NCBI RefSeq assembly: GCF_900115295.1
Contig: NZ_FOVZ01000010.1
Coordinates: 1-64,000, forward strand
Reading direction: 5' to 3'
From: Sphingomonas sp. OK281
GTDB taxonomy: Bacteria; Pseudomonadota; Alphaproteobacteria; Sphingomonadales; Sphingomonadaceae
Length of the DNA stretch: 64,000 nucleotides
Both the position numbers and the translations under genes were made by a program. The notes under the pieces are model-generated. The model did not search any database and was not told the origin of the DNA. It saw only the letters and a program-made list of their open reading frames with translations. Shown here in pieces: positions 51,654-59,720 of this stretch. Numbering within the stretch: the stretch's first letter is position 1; each line of letters opens with the position of its first letter.

Positions 51654-54322
51654 TGACCGAGATCAGCCGCACCGCGTTGTTCGGCCGCCTCGACACCGCG
51701 ACGCGGAAGGCGATCGAGACCGCGACCAGCTTCTGCAAGATGCGCGGCAATCCGTATGTCGAGCTGGTCCACTGGGTGCATGTGCTGTTGCAGGATCCGC
51801 GTAACGACGTCGCCGCGATCCGCGCCGCGTTCGCGATCGACGATGCGCGCCTTGCCGCCGACGTCACCGCGGCGCTGGACTCGCTACCGCGCGGCGCGAG
51901 CGCGATCTCCGACTTCGCGCCGCAGATCGAGGAAGCGATCGAGCGTGGCTGGGTCTATGCGTCGTTGCAGTTCGGCGCCGGGCGCGTGCGCAGCGGGCAT
52001 CTGCTGTATGCGATGGTGCGCACGCCGACGCTGCGCAACGCGCTGTTCGCGATCAGCGGCGAATGGCGCAAGGTGCAAGCCGACCGACTGGGTGAGGATT
52101 TCGCGACGATCGTCGGCGCCTCGGCGGAGACTGACGAGGCGCCGGTGTCTGGCGAGGACGGCGCAGGCTCTCCTCCTACGAGCGGCAAGGTCGGCGAAGC
52201 GCTCGCCGCTTATTCGATCGACCTGACCGCACGCGCACGGAACGGCGAGATCGATGCGATCGTCGGACGTGACGCCGAAATCCGTCAGGTCGTCGACGTG
52301 CTGTTGCGGCGGCGGCAGAACAATCCGATCCTGGTCGGCGAGGCAGGGGTCGGCAAGACCGCAGTGGTCGAGGGCTTTGCGCGGCGGATCGTCGACGGCG
52401 ACGTGCCGCCGGCGTTGCAGGGCGTGACGCTGCGCTCGCTCGACATCGCATTGATGCAGGCGGGTGCCGGCGTGAAGGGCGAGTTCGAGAAGCGCCTGCG
52501 CGCGGTGATCGACGAGGTCGAGACGTCCGAGACGCCGGTCATCCTGTTCATCGACGAAGCGCACAGCCTGATCGGCGCGGGCGGGCAGGCGGGCACCGGC
52601 GATGCCGCGAACCTTCTAAAGCCAGCGCTCGCGCGGGGGCGGCTGCGGACGATCGCGGCGACGACCTATGCCGAATATCGCCAGTATTTCGAGAAGGACC
52701 CGGCGCTCACCCGGCGCTTCCAGACGGTCGATGTCGGCGAACCCGAGATCGATACCGCGATCGCGATGCTGCGTTCGGTCGCGCCGATGATGGAGGCGCA
52801 TCACGAGGTCGTGGTGCTCGACGAGGCGGTCGCGGCGGCGGTGACGCTGTCGCAGCGCTATGTTCCCGCGCGGCAGTTGCCCGACAAGGCGGTAAGCCTG
52901 CTCGACACCGCCTGCGCGCGCGTGGCGGTGTCACAGCACGCGACGCCGGCGCCGGTCGAGGATCGCCGGCGGCGGCTCGAACTGCTCGAGGTCGAGCGCG
53001 GTGTGGTGGAGCGCGAGGCGACCGGCCGCTACCGCGAGGACGATCGGCTGGGCGAACTCGACGAGGCGATCGTCGCGGCGTGCGTCGAGGTCGAGACGGT
53101 CGAGGCGAAATGGGCGGCGGAGAAGGATGCGCTCGACGCCGTGCGCGCGGCCCGCGACGCGCTGACCGATGAGTCGCCCTCGGATCCGCTCGATGCGGCG
53201 CTGGCGGCTATGCGCGCGGTGCAGGGCGATGCGCCGATGGTGTTCGGCGTGGTCGATGGCGACGCGATCGCCGCGGTGGTCGGCGACTGGACCGGCATTC
53301 CGATCGGGCGGATGGTCAAGGACGAGATCGCCAGCGTGCTGACCGTCGCCGACAAGCTGAAGGCGCGCGTGGTCGGTCAGGATCACGCGATGGAGGCGAT
53401 CGCCAAGCGCATCCAGACCAGCCGCGCCAAGCTCGACAACCCGTCCAAGCCGGTCGGCGTCTTCATGCTCTGCGGCCCGTCGGGGGTCGGCAAGACCGAG
53501 ACCGCGCACGCATTGTCCGAACTGCTGTTCTCCGGTGACGAATCGATGATCGTCATCAACATGAGCGAGTTCCAGGAGGCGCATACCGTCTCGACGCTGA
53601 AGGGCGCGCCGGCGGGGTATGTCGGTTACGGCCAGGGTGGCGTGCTGACCGAGGCGGTGCGGCGGCGACCCTATTCGGTCGTACTGCTCGACGAGGTCGA
53701 GAAGGCGCACCCCGACGTCCACGAGATGTTCTTCCAGGTGTTCGACAAAGGCTTCATGAACGACAGCGAGGGGCGGCATATCGATTTCCGCAACACGGTG
53801 ATCCTGCTGACCTCGAACGTCGGAACCGACCTGATCATGAGCCTGACCGAGGACGAGGAGATGGCGCCCGAGGCCGAGGGCCTCGCGACCGCGCTGCGGC
53901 CCGAATTGCTCAAGGTGTTTCCGCCTGCGCTGCTCGGCCGGTTGCTGGTGCTGCCCTATTATCCGCTAAGCCCGGCGATGCTGACGGGGATCGTCGGCCT
54001 GCAGCTCGACCGGATCGTCCGGCGGGTGCGCGACAATCACGATATCGCGCTCGACTATGATCAGGCGGTGGTGGATCACATAGTCGCGCGCTGTACCGAA
54101 GTGGCGTCGGGCGGGCGGATGATCGATGCGATCCTGACCAACACAATGCTGCCGGCGATGTCGGTGGCGCTGCTCGAGCGGCAGATGCGCGGCGAGCGGG
54201 TGGCGGCGATCACGATGCGGGTCGCGGACGGCGACTTCCTCTACGATTTTCGCGCCCGCGAGCCTGTGAAACGCGCGATCACGGGCGCCAGAGCCAGCGG
54301 CGCGGCGGTGGAGGCGGCATGA
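51653..54322 (+). CDS. tssH: TssH (ClpV), sheath-disassembly AAA+ ATPase
   Basis: 889 aa Hsp100 protein. The N-domain (residues about 1-160) has ATSFCKMRGNPYVELVHWVH, the ClpV form of the Clp repeat. AAA1 has GEAGVGKTAVVEG and ILFIDEAHSLIGAG. The M-domain region is short and Glu/Arg-rich. AAA2 has GPSGVGKTETAHALSELLF, VVLLDEVEKAHPDVHEMFF and ILLTSNVGTDLI. It extracts TssC from contracted sheaths to recycle subunits. It is the last recognised tss core gene and overlaps a small lipoprotein gene by 4 bp. Confidence 0.96.
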   Translation: MTEISRTALFGRLDTATRKAIETATSFCKMRGNPYVELVHWVHVLLQDPRNDVAAIRAAFAIDDARLAADVTAALDSLPRGASAISDFAPQIEEAIERGWVYASLQFGAGRVRSGHLLYAMVRTPTLRNALFAISGEWRKVQADRLGEDFATIVGASAETDEAPVSGEDGAGSPPTSGKVGEALAAYSIDLTARARNGEIDAIVGRDAEIRQVVDVLLRRRQNNPILVGEAGVGKTAVVEGFARRIVDGDVPPALQGVTLRSLDIALMQAGAGVKGEFEKRLRAVIDEVETSETPVILFIDEAHSLIGAGGQAGTGDAANLLKPALARGRLRTIAATTYAEYRQYFEKDPALTRRFQTVDVGEPEIDTAIAMLRSVAPMMEAHHEVVVLDEAVAAAVTLSQRYVPARQLPDKAVSLLDTACARVAVSQHATPAPVEDRRRRLELLEVERGVVEREATGRYREDDRLGELDEAIVAACVEVETVEAKWAAEKDALDAVRAARDALTDESPSDPLDAALAAMRAVQGDAPMVFGVVDGDAIAAVVGDWTGIPIGRMVKDEIASVLTVADKLKARVVGQDHAMEAIAKRIQTSRAKLDNPSKPVGVFMLCGPSGVGKTETAHALSELLFSGDESMIVINMSEFQEAHTVSTLKGAPAGYVGYGQGGVLTEAVRRRPYSVVLLDEVEKAHPDVHEMFFQVFDKGFMNDSEGRHIDFRNTVILLTSNVGTDLIMSLTEDEEMAPEAEGLATALRPELLKVFPPALLGRLLVLPYYPLSPAMLTGIVGLQLDRIVRRVRDNHDIALDYDQAVVDHIVARCTEVASGGRMIDAILTNTMLPAMSVALLERQMRGERVAAITMRVADGDFLYDFRAREPVKRAITGARASGAAVEAA

Positions 54323-54624
54323 CGCGGGTGCGGCTCCTGTCGGGGATTGTCGCTGCGGCGATCTTCGCCACGGGGTGCAGCGCGCACCCACGCGCGGCGG
54401 CGGGAATGCCCGCCGACGTTCGCGCATTCGTTGCCAAGCGGACGCAGTGCGACCATTTCAGGGGCGAGGAGCCCTATGATGCGGCGCGCGCGGCCGAGCT
54501 CGATCGGCGGATGCGCGCGACGTGCGCGGGCACCGATGCGGCGCTCGCCCGGCTAAAGCGGATTCATCACCGCGACCGGTCGGCGCTGCGAGCGCTCGCC
54601 GGCTTCGATGCGCGGATCGAATAG
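54319..54624 (+). CDS. Small lipoprotein, possible immunity protein
   Basis: 101 aa with a lipoprotein signal (RLLSGIVAAAIFATGCS, Cys20). The mature 80 residues are helical and charged (EEPYDAARAAELDRRMRATCAGTDAALARL) with two further cysteines at CDHF and ATCAG. The ATG overlaps the tssH stop (ATGA), and the next gene, an M15-like peptidase, begins 4 bp after its stop. It could be immunity to that peptidase. Alternatively it could be a structural lipoprotein standing in for TssJ, but the length and composition do not match TssJ. Confidence 0.75.
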   Translation: MTRVRLLSGIVAAAIFATGCSAHPRAAAGMPADVRAFVAKRTQCDHFRGEEPYDAARAAELDRRMRATCAGTDAALARLKRIHHRDRSALRALAGFDARIE

Positions 54625-54627
54625 ACC

Positions 54628-55434
54628 ATGGCCAGGGAACCCGCCGCGACGCCCGCCCAGACCGCCGAACTCCAGCGGCTGCTCAACCTGCGCGCGAGCA
54701 CGCTGGCGATGACGCCGCTCAGGACCGATGGCGTGTTCGACGGTGCGACCAGCCGCGCGATGCGGACCTATGCGTCGCGGGTGATGGGGCGCAGCGCGAG
54801 CCGCGGCGATCTGGCGACCGCGCTCGCGCAGCAATCGCCCTCGGACCTGCTGCGCGAACAGGCGCGCGCGCGGGAAGCGGCGGCCAAGCTGAGCGGGGCG
54901 GACTGGTTTCGCCGCAACCAGGCGCGGTTTCCCAACAGCGACCGGGTCGCCGATCTCGCGCCGGCCTTCGCCGCGCAGGTAACTCGGTTCCTGACTGCGC
55001 TGGCGAACGCTGGGACGATCGTGCGGATATCCTCGACGCGGCGCAACCGCATCCGTGCGTGGCTGATGCACTATGCGTGGCAGGTTGCGCACGGCGCGGT
55101 CGCGCCCGCCGATGTTCCCGACGAGCCCGAGGCGGGCATTATCTGGGATCACGGCGACGACACCCGCTCGATCGCCGCGGCGGCCGAGATGGTCGCGCTG
55201 TTCGCGATCCGCTTCAAGCCGTCGCTGACCTCGAACCATATCGCCGGGCTGGCGATCGACATGACGATAACGTGGTCGGGTCCGATCGAGATCGTCGACG
55301 CGGCCGGCGCGACACAGCCGATCGACCAGCCACGCAACGGCAACGATAACGCGACGCTGCACACGGTCGGCACAAGCTACGGCGTGAGGAAACTGCTGTC
55401 GGATCCGCCGCATTGGTCGGTCGACGGGCGGTGA
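54628..55434 (+). CDS. M15-like peptidoglycan peptidase, candidate T6SS effector
   Basis: 268 aa, no signal peptide. The zinc-site pattern of M15 D,D/L,D-peptidases is visible: SNHIAGLAIDMTI (His204 and Asp211) and PPHWSVDG (His262). SSTRRNRIRAWLMHYAWQVAHG before it is the usual alpha-helix of the fold. Residues about 10-60 look like a partial peptidoglycan-binding unit (LRTDGVFDGATSRAMRTY). It is cytosolic unless delivered, and directly follows tssH and a lipoprotein, so secretion by the T6SS to cut peptide cross-links is likely. A housekeeping role in making room for the apparatus is the alternative. Confidence 0.82.
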   Translation: MAREPAATPAQTAELQRLLNLRASTLAMTPLRTDGVFDGATSRAMRTYASRVMGRSASRGDLATALAQQSPSDLLREQARAREAAAKLSGADWFRRNQARFPNSDRVADLAPAFAAQVTRFLTALANAGTIVRISSTRRNRIRAWLMHYAWQVAHGAVAPADVPDEPEAGIIWDHGDDTRSIAAAAEMVALFAIRFKPSLTSNHIAGLAIDMTITWSGPIEIVDAAGATQPIDQPRNGNDNATLHTVGTSYGVRKLLSDPPHWSVDGR

Positions 55435-55496
55435 TCCGCAATATGCGACCGTGACCGGGTGATCCGGTTGGATGTCTCGACGGTCTTGCGGCGTCG

Positions 55497-55934
55497 CTAT
55501 GCGATGCGAAAACTACGAAGCATGGCGTGAAAGACAGGTTCGACAGCGCTGAAATCGGCCTTGCCCGCTGTTCCAGTCGCGATCATGACCGTCCCGTTGT
55601 CAATCTGATTGTACCCAATCCACTGGGTCAGTGGAATGCCATCTGCGGTCCAGTCGACCCGCAGTTCGGGCAAGCCTGACGCTTCCGCCGCTTGCCGCCG
55701 CGCAACGCTCACCGGGCTGGGCAAGGTCGTTCGCATCTGCGCGATCTGCCGCTCGACGAAGGCGTCGAGCGCGTCTTCGGCGAGGGCGCGTAGATCTTCC
55801 GGCATGGGTTCGCGCGTTACGACGAAGTTCGGCGAAACGCCGCTCGCTCCAGGCCTCGTGGCCGAGAGTACCAGCATCGATTTATCGAGCCAGCCGTCGG
55901 GGCAGGCCATCGTCATACCCTGCACCTGCGTCAT
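55497..55934 (-). CDS. Eag-type (DUF1795/DcrB) effector chaperone
   Basis: 145 aa from the ATG at 55934, which overlaps the ankyrin gene stop (ATGA) with GGAGG upstream. The DcrB/DUF1795 fold shows in MACPDGWLDKSMLVLSA, SPNFVVTREPM, ALDAFVERQIAQMRTTL and the final VEPVFHAMLRSFRIA. Eag proteins (EagT6, EagR families) bind the N-terminal transmembrane helices of PAAR effectors and load them on VgrG. The PAAR-lipase two genes upstream has exactly such helices, so the pairing is well supported by context. Confidence 0.87.
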   Translation of the reverse strand: MTQVQGMTMACPDGWLDKSMLVLSATRPGASGVSPNFVVTREPMPEDLRALAEDALDAFVERQIAQMRTTLPSPVSVARRQAAEASGLPELRVDWTADGIPLTQWIGYNQIDNGTVMIATGTAGKADFSAVEPVFHAMLRSFRIA

Positions 55935-56404
55935 CGTGCCGCCTCCAACGGTGGCCACTTACCGTCTTTCTCGAGCGCTAGTATCTGCTCGCTATTTGGC
56001 GGCGGGAAAGGATAACCGCGCGCCTTGAGCTTTTCGATCACACGCAACCGAGCCTTGTCTTCATTCGATCCGGGTAGAATACGGCTCGTAACCGCCATCT
56101 GTGCCATCGTGGTTCCGAACTGGTCATGCGCCCATATGTTGGCGCCATGGTCGACAAGGATTTCAACCACGGGCCATTGGTCGCTGCCGGAGGCCATGAT
56201 CATCGGCGTGGCTTGGTTCGCGGGATAGCGTTCGTCCAGACCAATTCCCTGCTTGGCCAGTCGCAACACCTCCTCCGTCTCGGAATGCATAACGGCTCCG
56301 AGCATCGGCATTATCGCGGCTTTGTTCACGGAGGCGTCCTCTTTGGAGCAGGCGGCCAGAAGGGCGAACCCGATCAGCGTAGTACAGGAGAGCAATCGAA
56401 TCAT
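55931..56404 (-). CDS. Ankyrin-repeat lipoprotein, candidate immunity to the PAAR-lipase
   Basis: 157 aa with a lipoprotein signal (IRLLSCTTLIGFALLAACSK, lipobox LAAC). Two to three ankyrin-like units follow (GAVMHSETEEVLRLAKQGIGLDE..., PMIMASGSDQWPVVEILVDHGANIWAHD, TTMAQMAVTS). Ankyrin lipoproteins are known as periplasmic immunity proteins of T6SS lipases. The ATG at 56404 overlaps the lipase stop and its own stop overlaps the chaperone start, so the three genes are one translational unit. A GTG two codons upstream is an alternative start. Confidence 0.87.
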   Translation of the reverse strand: MIRLLSCTTLIGFALLAACSKEDASVNKAAIMPMLGAVMHSETEEVLRLAKQGIGLDERYPANQATPMIMASGSDQWPVVEILVDHGANIWAHDQFGTTMAQMAVTSRILPGSNEDKARLRVIEKLKARGYPFPPPNSEQILALEKDGKWPPLEAAR

Positions 56405-57660
56405 GAGCACCCATTCGTAGACAACGCACGCTCGGTTTCAGCTCGCTTTTGGGCGATAGCGGCGTCGACCGCCGTCATCATGTGCAGCAGAAGATTACGT
56501 ATCGCCAATCCTCCACCGACCGCAAGCGGACCAAGCGGTATGAGTGCCAAGACTGCTAGTTGATGAGCACGATCGGCGGGCTCCAATGGCCAATCCTTAG
56601 TCGCGGCAGAGTCGGGGGAAAATGGCAGCGATTGAATACCGCGCACCGGCTCGCCTTTGACATAAACCGCATCGATGTTCGTGGCGACCGGGTGCGGCAC
56701 CGTCTTCGCGTTAAGACCGGCAGCATTGAACGTGGTGGCGGGTAGCCCGGACGCGGTTGCGCCAGCGGACGCCATACCGCCGCCCAGAGAATGGCCAGTC
56801 AGCCGCGCACCCGCCCCAGAGGGCGACGTTGCAACCTGCCGTGCGATAAATTGGGCATGATTGTAGTAGAATGTCTCGTCGCCGAGGCCCTGTTCGGCAT
56901 TCACCGTCCAATCCGCTCCACTGGTCATAGTTGTGCCTTTGTAGGCCACGAGCGGTGAGCCGGTCTTCTGGTCTATGAACACAGCCGCACGAAATTCCGA
57001 TTGCTCGCCTGTTTTCGGATCAATTGGATGTTCTAGCATTTTCGCGGTCAAGCGGAGGCGACCTAAATCTGCCTCCGTTGCGTTTCGATATCCCTCCGGC
57101 GGCGTCCTTGTCTCGGGTGGCTCGTACGCGGCGCTCGCGGCCTGCGCATCGATCCGAAAACGTTCGAGCTTGACCTGTTCTGCGCGAAGCGAAACGCAGA
57201 TCGGCAACAGTCTCGATCCGCCGATGTAAACGTTGGACGAGCCGCTGCGGATCACCGCGCCACAGTCCATCGTTTCCGATACGCGCGCCGCAGGTTTTCC
57301 GTTGATGAAGACCGTGGCGGACCCGGTCGCCACCCTATGCGCAGTTCCCCCGTCCTGCGAGCAAAAGCCGGTGGCCTGTTCGACCATCGCCGCGGGCAAG
57401 GCGTTGATGAAGACGTTGGCCGAGCCAGTCTGAAGCTGCCCAGTCACCGGGCCGTCCAACGTCTTGCCGATTGCCGCTCCTGCCATCCGGCCGGCGCCGA
57501 TGGTCACGAGCGCAGCACCAACGGCGATCGCCGTCAGACCACCGGTTGCAATGATGCCGACGGCAAGCAATGCGCCGATGACGACCCCGGTATCGATGCC
57601 GGCCAGCGTCGCGTCATGGCCAAAGACGTCGGTGACGCGCGCCGCAGGATGAAGGCTCAT
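56401..57660 (-). CDS. PAAR-domain lipase, T6SS effector
   Basis: 419 aa. Residues 6-15 carry a prePAAR motif (AARxxDxxxH in HPAARVTDVFGHD). Residues about 23-60 are two transmembrane helices (GVVIGALLAVGIIATGGL..., AVGAALVTIGAGRMAGAAIG). Residues about 70-155 form the PAAR tip (QTGSANVFINALPAA, TGSATVFINGKPAARVSE, RSGSSNVYIGGS). From about 200 comes a class-3 lipase with the nucleophile Ser291 in LTGHSLGGGMAS, the usual hydrolase core (PLVAYKGTTMTSGADW, FYYNHAQFI) and a C-terminal hydrophobic helix. It sits on VgrG and should attack phospholipids in target cells, with the ankyrin lipoprotein and Eag chaperone encoded directly downstream. Confidence 0.92.
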   Translation of the reverse strand: MSLHPAARVTDVFGHDATLAGIDTGVVIGALLAVGIIATGGLTAIAVGAALVTIGAGRMAGAAIGKTLDGPVTGQLQTGSANVFINALPAAMVEQATGFCSQDGGTAHRVATGSATVFINGKPAARVSETMDCGAVIRSGSSNVYIGGSRLLPICVSLRAEQVKLERFRIDAQAASAAYEPPETRTPPEGYRNATEADLGRLRLTAKMLEHPIDPKTGEQSEFRAAVFIDQKTGSPLVAYKGTTMTSGADWTVNAEQGLGDETFYYNHAQFIARQVATSPSGAGARLTGHSLGGGMASAGATASGLPATTFNAAGLNAKTVPHPVATNIDAVYVKGEPVRGIQSLPFSPDSAATKDWPLEPADRAHQLAVLALIPLGPLAVGGGLAIRNLLLHMMTAVDAAIAQKRAETERALSTNGCS

Positions 57661-57887
57661 CTACAATCCCCGTGGATCGAATTCGAAGTCCGGCAGTCCG
57701 TTGCCGAAGACCTTTGGGTTCACCCCTCACGCAGTCTGGTCGCGCGGGTTTCGGCGGGTCGATCATGTTACGCGGTATACGCCACGGCAAGGGCGTAATT
57801 GGCAAGGCGCAAATGCTCGTGGACGCACCTGATCAGCGGATCACGTTGCGCTTTCGTGGATCGTCAGCATCTGGCTGGTGCGCGGCG

Positions 57888-58673
57888 CTAGGGGGCCACG
57901 CGTTTGGCCGACACGGGCCGCTGTCTGACGTAGAACCCCGAAAAACTGACGTTCGCGCCGCCGCAATTGTCGTTGTCGCGCACCAGCAGATACGGGCCAC
58001 GCCGGATCATGCGGATCTTGCAGTTGAATTCGTCTCCGCTGGTGTAGGGCATGGTGCGATCGTCTCCCTCGGTGAAGGATAGAACGCCCCCGACCGGGCG
58101 GGTTACGCCGTTGAGCGTCCCGACGTGCACGCTCCCGTGCTCCGCGCGCCAGGCGCTCATCCCCCAGGTCGCGTCCCCCGTCACCGAGAGCATGCCGCCG
58201 CCGGTCGCCTTGATCACGATATCCTGTTCGGGCGCGTACCAATGGCCCGTCCAGTCGGAGGGGGTCTGCGCGGCGGGCGGTGCCATCGTCAGCGCGGCCG
58301 TCGGCAACCATTCGATCGTGCTGGTTCCGCGCGGTCCCTGAAGGCCTGCACAGGTGTAGCCATTCCGTGCAGGTCCCGCGAGGACGACATCGCCGGCCAC
58401 GACATAGGCGCGCAACTGACACGCCGCAGAGGCGCCCGGGCAGCCCGGACCGGAGTCCTGTACGAAGTGCACCCGAGGCGCAGTACGGTTGACGACGGCG
58501 GCGCGCGTGTTCGCATTGACGAGGTCGGTCCAGACGCACGCGGCGGACGCGGTGGACGACCACGTAACGCATGCCAGCATCGCCGCCATCAGGCGACCGG
58601 CGTACCGCACGATCGAGGTTTGCGACCACGGTCCGGTCGAACGTGCTGGATCGCGCGAATTGCTCCTGATCAT
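57888..58673 (-). CDS. Exported protein of unknown function
   Basis: 261 aa. The export signal is probably LMAAMLACVTWSSTASA, preceded by about 27 residues, so the true start may be the ATG at 58589 (MAAMLACV). The mature part has six or more cysteines (ACVWTD, GPGCPGASAACQL, YTCAGLQG, FNCKI, DNDNCGG) and strands such as WTGHWYAPEQDIVI and GVLSFTEGDD, ending DNCGGANVSFSGFYVR. I do not know the family. It lies between the PAAR-lipase gene (228 bp away) and a lipoprotein-lysozyme group, so it could be a periplasmic immunity or inhibitor protein. Confidence 0.65.
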   Translation of the reverse strand: MIRSNSRDPARSTGPWSQTSIVRYAGRLMAAMLACVTWSSTASAACVWTDLVNANTRAAVVNRTAPRVHFVQDSGPGCPGASAACQLRAYVVAGDVVLAGPARNGYTCAGLQGPRGTSTIEWLPTAALTMAPPAAQTPSDWTGHWYAPEQDIVIKATGGGMLSVTGDATWGMSAWRAEHGSVHVGTLNGVTRPVGGVLSFTEGDDRTMPYTSGDEFNCKIRMIRRGPYLLVRDNDNCGGANVSFSGFYVRQRPVSAKRVAP

Positions 58674-58755
58674 AGCTTTGCCGTTACCTTTGCCGTCACG
58701 TGTCCGGACCGCAGCTCACCGATGTCGGATCGCCGCATGCACGACTATCCAAGGT

Positions 58756-59283
58756 CTATGTCCCGCTCTCGCATGCATCGGCGAGATGCCCCATGGTACC
58801 GTTGACCCGCCGGAAACCATCGCCCTCGGGTAACACGAAATTGTGAACGCCAGCCCCGTCATCGATCGGGATCATTGCCGATCCGCGCTCTACGGTTGCT
58901 GCAAAATTGCCCACCTTGTTCCAGCGCACCGTGACAGCGGCATTGGATTTGGTGGTGAAGACCGTCTGGCAACGCGCGACCGCCTTGACGTCGGTGATCG
59001 GCTGACCGTCCAGCGTCGCTGCGGCTGCGATCAGCTCGCGGCGCAGTGATGCGACTCCGGTCGCGTTGGTCTGGTCTTCCGTATAGTGCGAACCCGTCGC
59101 GGTGGCCGGGGCGGCGATCGATGCGATGCTTCCGGAATTCGTAGGTTGATCGACGACCTCACGTGCCCCTTCGGTGCTGGGCGAGGTGGCATTGCCGGCA
59201 TTGGTTGACGCTTCGCTGGCGTTGCTGCCGCACGCAGCAAGCATCAGCACCGACACGGCGAGCGGGAGGCGGGACCGGATCAT
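58756..59283 (-). CDS. Putative lipoprotein, candidate immunity to the lysozyme
   Basis: 175 aa with a lipoprotein signal (RLPLAVSVLMLAACGS, lipobox LAAC), then a Ser/Thr/Ala-rich linker (about residues 20-70) and a folded part with LRRELIAAAATLDGQPITDV, CQTVFTTKSNAAVTVRWNKVGNFAATVE. The ATG overlaps the stop of the lysozyme C-terminal frame (ATGA). A lipoprotein translated right after a cell-wall enzyme without a signal peptide is the typical immunity layout. No family was recognised. Confidence 0.75.
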   Translation of the reverse strand: MIRSRLPLAVSVLMLAACGSNASEASTNAGNATSPSTEGAREVVDQPTNSGSIASIAAPATATGSHYTEDQTNATGVASLRRELIAAAATLDGQPITDVKAVARCQTVFTTKSNAAVTVRWNKVGNFAATVERGSAMIPIDDGAGVHNFVLPEGDGFRRVNGTMGHLADACESGT

Positions 59284-59720
59284 TTATATTCTCCATACAG
59301 AAACATGCGGCTTTCCGCTTCGCGACGTACGACTAGGCTTCGTATGATTTCGCCTTTCGATCGGACGTGGCGTTTGATTTCCAGCATCGCCGCCTGGTTC
59401 TTGTTCTCGTTGACGAGGCTCGTCGTTTTGCGCCAGCCGCCGCCGGGATTATACGCGTAGGACACCATCGCATCGAACTCGTATTGATGCAGCGGGACCT
59501 TGATCGCGCGTTTCACCATCCCCTCGTAATGGCCGATGATGTGACCCAGAAGATCGGTTTCCTGGGTCGCGCTTAGATTGAGGAGCGTCTTGTTCTCGCG
59601 AACGAACCGCCCTGCCGCGTCGCCGGACAGTCGAGCGCCTTTCGCGGCGGCGGCGGCTTCGCGCGGCACGAATATGGCCAGCAAGTCCCTTTCGACCTGA
59701 TCGGGCGTGCGATCCTTCAT
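59280..59720 (-). CDS. Lysozyme (GH24-like), C-terminal part after a frameshift
   Basis: 146 codons starting at ATG 59720 (MKDRTPDQVERDLLAIFVP). FDAMVSYAYNPGGGW and LVVRREAESRMFLYGEY are the C-terminal core of T4/P22-like lysozymes. The same frame continues upstream before this ATG as GSGVTIGPGYD, the catalytic TIGxG strand. The gene is therefore the second half of one enzyme whose first half, with the catalytic Glu, is in the next entry. Loss of one G in CCGG at about 59752-59755 separates the two frames. As written here this piece lacks the Glu and would be inactive. Confidence 0.85.
   Translation of the reverse strand: MKDRTPDQVERDLLAIFVPREAAAAAKGARLSGDAAGRFVRENKTLLNLSATQETDLLGHIIGHYEGMVKRAIKVPLHQYEFDAMVSYAYNPGGGWRKTTSLVNENKNQAAMLEIKRHVRSKGEIIRSLVVRREAESRMFLYGEYK

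Noticed and set aside
54319..54624. TssJ (T6SS lipoprotein)
   Set aside because: It is a lipoprotein in the right place but only about 80 mature residues, helical and charged, not the transthyretin-like beta fold of TssJ.
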